In this document: positions 1-5,424 of the stretch, in pieces
Numbering within the stretch: position 1 is the stretch's first letter
How the letters are laid out: every line of letters starts with the position of its first letter
Assembly (NCBI GenBank): GCA_024639025.1
Contig: JAHEJF010000128.1
Location: 1-6,108 of the forward strand
DNA length: 6,108 bases
From: Ahrensia sp.
GTDB taxonomy: Bacteria > Pseudomonadota > Alphaproteobacteria > Rhizobiales > Rhizobiaceae
Direction: 5' to 3'
The notes under the pieces: generated by a model
Databases searched by the model: none
The model's input: the letters and a program-made list of their open reading frames with translations, nothing else
Told to the model about the DNA's origin: nothing
Position numbers and translations under genes: made by a program

Positions 1-1065
1 AGGGATCAACTCAAGGAGCTGGAACTGGAGACCGAGCGGGGTGTGATCAGTGCCGCGGATGCCAAGCAGGCACATGCGGAAATTGCCCGGCGACTGCTGG
101 CCACCCAGGAAAAGCTCAATGCCGTTGCCGAAACAGCCAGCACCGATGCTCGGCGGAAGTTCGGAAACCTCTTTATTGCATCCATCGCCCTGATCTTTGT
201 TCCAGTGATCACGGCGCTGACATACGCAACGCTTGGGTCGCCCTCTATGGAGGCCCAACCCCTTCAAGCAAGGTTGGAGGCAGTGCGGCAGGCGGATCGC
301 GCGTCTGCTCAGGAAGCCGATCAGCTTCGAGCGCTTGTTGCCCGTGCTGAAGCACATTTGCAGTCAAATCCGGAAGATGGACGCGGTTGGGATGTGCTGG
401 CCCCGATTTATTTTCGACTGGGCGAAGGGGAAAAAGCGCGCCATGCCTACGAAAGCGCAATTCGCTTGTTGGGCGAAGACGCGACGCGCCTTGCCGGGTT
501 GGGTGAGCTTGAAGTTGCCATGGCTGGTGGGGTTGTACGCCCAGAGGCGAGGGCTCTGTTTGAAAATGCTGCGCAATTGGATCCCAATGATGCACGAAGC
601 CGGTTTTTCATTGGATTATCAGAGGCGCAATCCGGAAACACGCTAGAAGCAAGCCGCATTTGGCAATCGATTGCACAAAATTCAAATGCGGACGAGCAAT
701 GGCGTTCTGTTGCTGAACGCCAAATGGCTGCCCTGGAGCAAATCGAACCTCAGAGCGGCATTGGCGCTCCGCCGATAAACCAGGAAACCATGAGGGAAGC
801 ACAAACAATGCAATCCGAGGATCGTCAGGCAATGATCCAGGGCATGGTTTCACAACTCGATAGCAGGTTGGCAGAGCAAGGTGGCAGCGTTGAAGAATGG
901 CAAAGGCTTATTCGCGCGAGAATTGTTCTGGATCAAAAAGAAGATGCTATGTTGGCTCTACAAAGGGCACTCGAAGCATTCGCAGATGATCAGGAGAAGG
1001 CGGAACTGATTCGTTCATTTGCGGCTGAGTTGAACTTGTCTATTGGAGGTTCACAGACACAATGA
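1..1065 (+). CDS. ccmI: CcmI/CycH, apocytochrome c chaperone with TPR domain (5' partial)
   Basis: CcmI (CycH in rhizobia) captures unfolded apocytochrome c in the periplasm and presents it to the CcmF-CcmH heme ligation complex. The frame is open from base 1, and the first residues (RDQLKELE, then ERG and ARRLL) match the conserved cytoplasmic loop after the first membrane helix. The start and that first helix therefore lie upstream; roughly 30 residues are probably missing. In the 354 visible residues, a membrane segment is at about 57-77, followed by the family-typical LGSP. TPR-like helices run over about 127-225, including a GWDVLAPIYFRLG repeat (129-141), ARALFENAAQLDPND (183-197) and a partner helix ending near W221. 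A second conserved block, a GMV motif and then EEWQRL around W300, is also usual for the family. A GTG at 43 is a possible but unlikely start. The stop overlaps the ccmE start (ATGA). Unlike E. coli, where this domain is fused to CcmH, it is separate here, as in other alphaproteobacteria. Confidence 0.93.
   Translation, partial: RDQLKELELETERGVISAADAKQAHAEIARRLLATQEKLNAVAETASTDARRKFGNLFIASIALIFVPVITALTYATLGSPSMEAQPLQARLEAVRQADRASAQEADQLRALVARAEAHLQSNPEDGRGWDVLAPIYFRLGEGEKARHAYESAIRLLGEDATRLAGLGELEVAMAGGVVRPEARALFENAAQLDPNDARSRFFIGLSEAQSGNTLEASRIWQSIAQNSNADEQWRSVAERQMAALEQIEPQSGIGAPPINQETMREAQTMQSEDRQAMIQGMVSQLDSRLAEQGGSVEEWQRLIRARIVLDQKEDAMLALQRALEAFADDQEKAELIRSFAAELNLSIGGSQTQ
1045..1049 (+). 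promoter_or_regulatory. Ribosome binding site of ccmE inside the 3' end of ccmI
   Basis: A GGAGG lies within the last codons of ccmI, 12 bases before the ATG at 1062. The spacing is longer than ideal. With the ATGA overlap, initiation is probably helped by ribosomes finishing ccmI. Confidence 0.5.
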
Positions 1066-1505
1066 CACGCAAACAAAAGCGATCTGTTGTGATATTTGGC
1101 GCGCTCGGCGTACTTGCGCTCGCTGTGGCGCTTGTTCTCTCCGCACTGGGAGAGCAGGTAACATTTTTCCGAACACCATCAGATTTGATGGCAGGCAGTG
1201 AAGACAATTCCGGCCGCATGAGGCTCGGTGGTCTTGTTGTTGTGGGGTCCGTTGACAATTCAGCGGGAAATCAGGTCAAGTTTTCCGTTGAAGACGTAAA
1301 CCATGAAATTGAGGTCGTTTATGCCGGCATACTTCCGGATTTGTTTCGTGAAGGCCAGGGGATCATAGCAGAGGGCACGCTTTCGGCCGATGGCATCTTC
1401 TTAGCGGATACTGTTTTGGCCAAACACGATGAAACCTATATGCCGCGCGAGGTGGCAGAGAGCTTGAAGGAACAAGGATTCTGGAAGGGTGATGAGCAGC
1501 AATGA
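1062..1505 (+). CDS. ccmE: CcmE/CycJ, periplasmic heme chaperone
   Basis: CcmE binds heme covalently in the periplasm after loading by CcmABCD and delivers it to CcmF for attachment to apocytochrome c. The 147-residue protein has the family layout: a short positively charged N-terminus (RKQKR), one membrane anchor at about 8-28, then a soluble beta-barrel domain. The VTFFRTPSDL segment (33-42) and the ILPDLFREGQG segment (90-100) are typical conserved blocks. The heme-binding motif HDETY is present, with the attachment histidine at H122 and the conserved tyrosine at Y126, followed by MPREV. This is the classical HxxxY form and not the cysteine variant of some archaea and sulfate reducers. The start at 1062 overlaps the ccmI stop, and the stop overlaps the ccmF ATG, so the gene is embedded in the operon. 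Length is normal for the family. Confidence 0.97.
   Translation: MTRKQKRSVVIFGALGVLALAVALVLSALGEQVTFFRTPSDLMAGSEDNSGRMRLGGLVVVGSVDNSAGNQVKFSVEDVNHEIEVVYAGILPDLFREGQGIIAEGTLSADGIFLADTVLAKHDETYMPREVAESLKEQGFWKGDEQQ
1483..1489 (+). promoter_or_regulatory. Ribosome binding site of ccmF inside the 3' end of ccmE
   Basis: GGAAGGG lies 12 bases before the ATG at 1502, within the last codons of ccmE. The match is purine-rich but the spacing is long. Coupling through the ATGA overlap probably contributes. Confidence 0.4.
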
Positions 1506-3499
1506 TCGTTGAGCTTGGTCATTACGCGCTGGTCTTGGGTTTTGCGCTTGCGCTGGCGCAAATGCTGGTGCCCTTCGTCGGCCTGCGCAACAATGATGCA
1601 CGTTTTATCGCCGTCGCCCCCTCTCTTTCCATCGTTGTATTCATCGCCATATCGATCGCATTTGCTGCCCTGACATGGGCCTATGTTGTATCGGATTTCT
1701 CGGTGAAGAATGTTTGGGAGAATTCGTTTTCAACCAAGCCTCTGCTGTATAAATTCACCGGCGTCTGGGGCAATCATGAAGGCTCCATGCTGCTTTGGGT
1801 GCTCATTTTGGCCCTGTTTGGCGCCCTTGTTGCCATTTTTGGCAACAATTTGCCGCCGCGTCTCAAAGCGGGCGTTCTGGCAACGCAGGGCACAATCACG
1901 GCAGCATTCACCGCATTCTTGCTCCTCACATCAAACCCCTTCATCAGGCTTGTTCCTGCACCCATTGAAGGACGAGATCTCAATCCGATATTGCAAGACA
2001 TCGGTCTGGCGATCCATCCGCCGCTTCTGTATCTGGGCTATGTCGGGTTTTCCATTTGCTTTTCATTTGCGATCACGGCTCTGATCGAAGGGCGCATTGA
2101 CGCTGCGTGGGCGCGTTGGGTACGTCCGTGGACGCTAACAGCGTGGCTGTTTCTCACAGCTGGAATATCGATGGGCTCTTATTGGGCCTATTACGAACTG
2201 GGCTGGGGCGGCTGGTGGTTCTGGGACCCAGTTGAAAATGCGTCCTTCATGCCTTGGCTCATCGGCACGGCCTTGCTCCATTCGGCATTGGTCATGGAAA
2301 AGCGCGAAGCCATGAAAGTATGGACAATTTTATTGTCTATTCTGGCCTTTTCATTTGCACTGCTTGGCACATTCCTTGTCCGCTCGGGTGTGCTGACTTC
2401 AGTCCACTCCTTTGCAACCGACCCGACAAGGGGATTGTTTATTCTCGCCATTCTGATCGCGTTTATCGGTGGTGCATTGATCTTGTTCGGCTTGCGCGCG
2501 TCGACATTGCGCAATGGCGGCATGTTCCATCCGATATCTCGGGAAGGCGCGCTGGTTCTCAACAATCTGTTTTTGACGACAGCTACCGCCACTGTCTTTG
2601 TCGGCACTCTCTATCCATTGTTCATCGAGGCATTGTTCGGTGAAAAGATTTCGGTCGGTGAACCCTACTTCAACATGACCTTTGGGCCCTTGATGATCCC
2701 GCTGTTGATTGCAGTCCCGTTTGGTCCATTCCTGGCCTGGAAACGTGGCAATCTATACGGTGCTTTTGAGCGTCTTTGGGTCGCTGCCGGTCTCTCGCTG
2801 CTTGTGGCTCTGGTCTTTGCCTATGTCCTCTACCAGGCCCCAATTCTTGCCAGCTTTGGCATTGCGCTGGCTTTCTGGCTGATTTTTGGGGCAATAGCCG
2901 ATATTTGGGCCAAGGCAGGATTACCTAAAGCAAAGCCGGCTGTGGCATGGGCGCGGCTTAAAGGCTTACCACGATCTTCTTGGGGAACAGCGTTGGCCCA
3001 CGCCGGCGTCGGCATCACAACGCTGGGCATTGTTTCGGTAACAACATTCGAACAGGAAACTGTGCTCACCATGGCGCCGGGAGAAACAACGCAATTTGTC
3101 GGCTATGACATGCGTTTTGACAGTTTGGAAGCCCGCCAGGGACCAAACTTTGTTTATGATCATGCTGTTTTCACCATCTCCAAGGAAGGCCAAACGATAG
3201 GTGTTGTGGAGCCTGAAAACCGTGTCTATGTGGCAAGTCGCATGCCAACCACTGAAGCGGGCATCATGACAATGGTGTTCAATCAATACTATGTATCATT
3301 GGGCAACAAGATCGAAGGGACAGACCAGATTGTGGTTCGAGTTTGGTGGAAGCCGATGGTTACACTGATCTGGTGGGGAACGGTTTTCATGACGATTGGC
3401 GGCGTTGTTTCTCTCAGTGATCGGCGCTTACGAATAGGCGCCCCCAAAAAGATCAAACCGCGGCGCGTGGACGTGGTCGTTGGCGGGCCTGCCCAGTGA
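1502..3499 (+). CDS. ccmF: CcmF/CycK, heme lyase membrane subunit with WWD domain
   Basis: CcmF is the large integral inner-membrane protein that accepts heme from holo-CcmE and, with CcmH and CcmI, catalyses its attachment to apocytochrome c. The 665 residues are close to the usual ~650, and hydrophobic stretches run through most of the protein. The heme-binding WWD signature is intact at about 235-246 (WGGWWFWDPVEN). All four histidines expected as heme ligands are present: H172 in IHPPLLYLGY, H260 in LLHSALV, H302 in SVHSFA and H500 in LAHAGVG. The first three are offset by one from the E. coli positions 173, 261 and 303, and the last corresponds to 491. A conserved GNHEGSMLLWV is at 90-100 and a periplasmic domain lies between about 515 and 615. 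The ATG at 1502 overlaps the ccmE stop, and the TGA at 3497-3499 overlaps the ccmH GTG. No truncation or missing key residue is seen. The related CcmC and CcsA families share the WWD motif but are much shorter or organised differently. Confidence 0.98.
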   Translation: MIVELGHYALVLGFALALAQMLVPFVGLRNNDARFIAVAPSLSIVVFIAISIAFAALTWAYVVSDFSVKNVWENSFSTKPLLYKFTGVWGNHEGSMLLWVLILALFGALVAIFGNNLPPRLKAGVLATQGTITAAFTAFLLLTSNPFIRLVPAPIEGRDLNPILQDIGLAIHPPLLYLGYVGFSICFSFAITALIEGRIDAAWARWVRPWTLTAWLFLTAGISMGSYWAYYELGWGGWWFWDPVENASFMPWLIGTALLHSALVMEKREAMKVWTILLSILAFSFALLGTFLVRSGVLTSVHSFATDPTRGLFILAILIAFIGGALILFGLRASTLRNGGMFHPISREGALVLNNLFLTTATATVFVGTLYPLFIEALFGEKISVGEPYFNMTFGPLMIPLLIAVPFGPFLAWKRGNLYGAFERLWVAAGLSLLVALVFAYVLYQAPILASFGIALAFWLIFGAIADIWAKAGLPKAKPAVAWARLKGLPRSSWGTALAHAGVGITTLGIVSVTTFEQETVLTMAPGETTQFVGYDMRFDSLEARQGPNFVYDHAVFTISKEGQTIGVVEPENRVYVASRMPTTEAGIMTMVFNQYYVSLGNKIEGTDQIVVRVWWKPMVTLIWWGTVFMTIGGVVSLSDRRLRIGAPKKIKPRRVDVVVGGPAQ

Positions 3500-3975
3500 C
3501 ATCCATCAGAGCATTTCTTTTTGTTTTCTTGACTTCGATTGCCTGTGTGCCGGCATTGGCGGTCAATCCTGACGAAATTTTGCCCGACCCTGCACTTGAA
3601 CAACGTGCTCGCGACATTTCGGCCAATTTGCGATGCCTTGTTTGCCAAAACCAGTCGATCGATGATTCAGACGCCCAACTCGCGCGCGACTTGCGGGTGC
3701 TGGTGCGGGAAAGACTGGTTGCCGGAGAATCCAATGAGCAAATCATGGACTATGTCGTTGGCCGCTACGGCGAGTTTGTGCTTCTGCGCCCAAGTTTTTC
3801 AATGAAGAACTTGGTGCTTTGGGGAACACCGGTTCTTGTACTCCTGATCGGGGGCATCGCTGCGTTTTCATATAGTCGCCGGCAGGCAACGCCAACAGGC
3901 GTATTGTCGCTTTCGGCAGAAGAAGAAGCGCGATTGAACAAATTGCTCGATGAACAGGATAACTCCGAGCAGTAA
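3496..3975 (+). CDS. ccmH: CcmH/CycL, apocytochrome c thiol oxidoreductase
   Basis: CcmH is a membrane-anchored periplasmic protein that, with CcmG, keeps or makes the CxxCH cysteines of apocytochrome c reduced for heme ligation. The 159 residues show a signal sequence or N-terminal helix (about 5-22), then the diagnostic LRCLVCQNQSI with the redox pair C47 and C50, and the family-typical helical region containing ARDLR and YVVGRYGEFVLL. A second membrane helix follows at about 106-124, then a short charged C-terminal tail. This is the short alphaproteobacterial form without the fused CcmI domain found in E. coli. The start is the GTG at 3496, overlapping the ccmF TGA. The same frame has a stop at 3418-3420 and no ATG, GTG or TTG between there and 3496, so this is the first possible start. 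No good Shine-Dalgarno precedes it, which points to translational coupling with ccmF. CcmG, the usual partner, is not in the window. Confidence 0.96.
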   Translation: MTSIRAFLFVFLTSIACVPALAVNPDEILPDPALEQRARDISANLRCLVCQNQSIDDSDAQLARDLRVLVRERLVAGESNEQIMDYVVGRYGEFVLLRPSFSMKNLVLWGTPVLVLLIGGIAAFSYSRRQATPTGVLSLSAEEEARLNKLLDEQDNSEQ

Positions 3976-4029
3976 CTGCGAACTCTCAAATGTTTTACGT
4001 GCAGTTGAGCGCCATCCTCGCTAGTTTGC

Positions 4030-4046
4030 CCCTCCAACACTGAGGG
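4030..4046 (+). promoter_or_regulatory. Short hairpin that would cover the ribosome binding site of the hydrolase-OsmC gene
   Basis: CCCTC (4030-4034) and GAGGG (4042-4046) are perfect reverse complements separated by a 7-base loop. GAGGG is also the Shine-Dalgarno of the gene starting at 4054. A 5-bp stem with four G-C pairs could hide the site. The pairing is directly visible; any regulatory role is inference, and a CCTCC near a GAGG can occur by chance. Confidence 0.3.
4042..4046 (+). promoter_or_regulatory. Ribosome binding site of the hydrolase-OsmC gene
   Basis: GAGGG is 7 bases before the ATG at 4054, which is good spacing and supports this start. No confident -35/-10 pair is seen in the 78-base gap after ccmH, nor a clear terminator, so read-through from the ccm operon is possible. 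Confidence 0.75.
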
Positions 4047-4053
4047 ATAGCAA

Positions 4054-5277
4054 ATGGCTACTGAAAAGCGTGAATTTAAATCTGCAAATGGAGAGTTGTT
4101 GGCGGCTCGTTTCGATCGGCCCGACGGCGAGATCAGGGGTTATGCGCTGTTTGCGCATTGCTTCACCTGCACCAAGGACATCCTGGCCGCACGTAGTATT
4201 GCAAACAACTTGTCACGCCTGGGTGTTGCCGTCCTCCGGTTTGATTTTACCGGTTTGGGTTCCAGTCAGGGAGAATTTGCCAATACAAGTTTCGCTTCCA
4301 ACGTGGAAGACCTTGTCAAAGCAGCCGAGTACATGCGCGATCAGGGAGAAGCACCGTCGATCTTGATTGGCCATTCGCTCGGCGGCGCCGCAGTTCTGGC
4401 TGCGGCGACCGAGATTGCCGACGTGAAGGGCGTCGTGACCATCGGCGCGCCATCAGACGCCGAGCATGTGCTGCACATGTTTGATGATCAGATCAAGGAA
4501 ATCGAAGAGCAGGGTGTCGCAGAAGTCGTTCTGTCAGGGCGAAAGTTCAAAATTGGCAAACAATTCATCGAGGCTGCTCGGGAAACGCGTCTGACGGATC
4601 GCATTGCCAAGATACGCGCCTCGTTGCTGGTTCTTCATTCGCCAATCGATCAGACTGTCGGCATCGAAAACGCCACACGGATTTTCCAGGCCGCCAAGCA
4701 CCCAAAATCTTTTGTCTCGCTGAGCGATGCGGACCATCTTTTAACCCGTGAATCAGATTCAGAATTTGCGGCCGAAATGATTTCCGCCTGGGCTTCCCGG
4801 CTGTTGCCGAAGGATCAACCCCAGGGCCTGGAAGCAATCGAGCACGTGCGCGTCAAGGAAACGCGTGACAGCAAGTTTCAGAACACGGTGCAGGCGGGAA
4901 TACACCGTCTGTTTGCTGATGAACCCGCATCTGTGGGCGGAACAGACACGGGGCCCAGTCCCTACGATTTCTTGAGTGCGGCGCTCGGCGCGTGCACCTC
5001 CATGACATTGCGCATGTATGCCGACTTCAAGAAAATTGATCTCGGCGCTGTGACCGTGGATGTGTCGCATGACAAGGTACATTACAAAGACTGTCAGGAA
5101 TGCACCGAGGGTGAGCAATCCCAAAAGGGCAAGATTGACCGTTTCGAACGTCGCATTTCAATTGAAGGTGAGGTATCGGCCGAGATTGCCGACAAGATCG
5201 AGGAGATCGCCAATAAGTGCCCCGTTCACAGAACACTGGAGCAAAACTCAAAGGTCATCACAATCGTTGAGAACTAA
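4054..5277 (+). CDS. Bifunctional alpha/beta hydrolase / OsmC-like fusion protein
   Basis: A 407-residue protein with two domains and no signal peptide, so probably cytoplasmic. The N-terminal part (about 10-250) is an alpha/beta hydrolase. The nucleophile elbow GHSLGG is at 106-111 (S108), a likely acid is D199 in HSPIDQ, and a likely catalytic histidine is H228 in DADH. The FDFTGLG block (64-70) fits the serine hydrolase fold. The oxyanion-loop region reads HCFTC (35-39) where many relatives have HG. The C-terminal part (about 265-404) is OsmC/Ohr-like, with ADEP (288-291), GPSPYDFLSAALGACTS carrying C314, and NKCPVHRTLE carrying C389. These two cysteines are placed like the peroxide-reacting pair of OsmC and Ohr. 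An extra CxxC (C347, C350) lies between them. The combination is a recognised family whose substrate and role are, to my knowledge, not established; thiol-based hydroperoxide reduction plus ester or thioester cleavage is a guess. It sits between ccmH and degP, where rhizobia usually have nothing. Confidence 0.93.
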   Translation: MATEKREFKSANGELLAARFDRPDGEIRGYALFAHCFTCTKDILAARSIANNLSRLGVAVLRFDFTGLGSSQGEFANTSFASNVEDLVKAAEYMRDQGEAPSILIGHSLGGAAVLAAATEIADVKGVVTIGAPSDAEHVLHMFDDQIKEIEEQGVAEVVLSGRKFKIGKQFIEAARETRLTDRIAKIRASLLVLHSPIDQTVGIENATRIFQAAKHPKSFVSLSDADHLLTRESDSEFAAEMISAWASRLLPKDQPQGLEAIEHVRVKETRDSKFQNTVQAGIHRLFADEPASVGGTDTGPSPYDFLSAALGACTSMTLRMYADFKKIDLGAVTVDVSHDKVHYKDCQECTEGEQSQKGKIDRFERRISIEGEVSAEIADKIEEIANKCPVHRTLEQNSKVITIVEN

Positions 5278-5295
5278 GGGTTTCCGGCTTCAATT

Positions 5296-5313
5296 GTGGC
5301 CCAATAGTGGCCC
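5296..5313 (+). repeat. Two direct copies of GTGGCCC, 11 bases apart
   Basis: GTGGCCC occurs at 5296-5302 and 5307-5313, an 11-base period of about one helical turn, just after the hydrolase-OsmC stop. The first copy also lies inside an imperfect dyad, ATTG-TGGCC-CAAT (5293-5305). The geometry could suit a protein binding site, but two short copies may be chance. Confidence 0.25.
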
Positions 5314-5347
5314 TAACATTACCAATATTTCACACAATGGAAAGGTT

Positions 5348-5364
5348 GCAGCAATCTGAGCTGC
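5348..5364 (+). terminator. Small hairpin in the gap before degP, weak terminator candidate
   Basis: GCAGC (5348-5352) and GCTGC (5360-5364) form a perfect 5-bp stem with a 7-base loop. A pyrimidine-rich stretch follows (TCTATCTGTTCTTCT), but no clean run of T. It could be a weak terminator for the upstream gene or a leader structure of degP. The stem is short, so the evidence is slight. Confidence 0.2.
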
Positions 5365-5413
5365 TCTATCTGTTCTTCTACCGACTTTTTGGTGCGTCTA
5401 TACAACAATCACT

Positions 5414-5418
5414 AGAGG
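5414..5418 (+). promoter_or_regulatory. Ribosome binding site of degP
   Basis: AGAGG stands 6 bases before the ATG at 5425. Spacing and match fix this start, which also gives a complete signal peptide. No convincing sigma-32 or ECF-type promoter was found in the 147-base gap. Confidence 0.75.
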
Positions 5419-5424
5419 TAGAAT

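Noticed and set aside
233..646. A 137-residue plus-strand frame within ccmI
   Set aside because: It is out of frame with clear CcmI coding. The translation is rich in Trp, Arg and Cys and matches no family.
43..1065. GTG at 43 as the start of ccmI
   Set aside because: The frame is open back to base 1 and the residues before 43 match conserved CcmI sequence. The family also needs an N-terminal membrane helix, which would be lost with this start.
2191..2607. A 138-residue reading frame on the minus strand within ccmF
   Set aside because: It lies opposite well-conserved CcmF codons, including the WWD end and H260/H302. Its protein shows no recognisable motif and there is no sign of a ribosome site.
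3974..4010. Inverted repeats after ccmH as an intrinsic terminator
   Set aside because: The possible stems are 5-6 bp with loops of 15 bases or more, and no T-run follows, so a terminator call is not supported.
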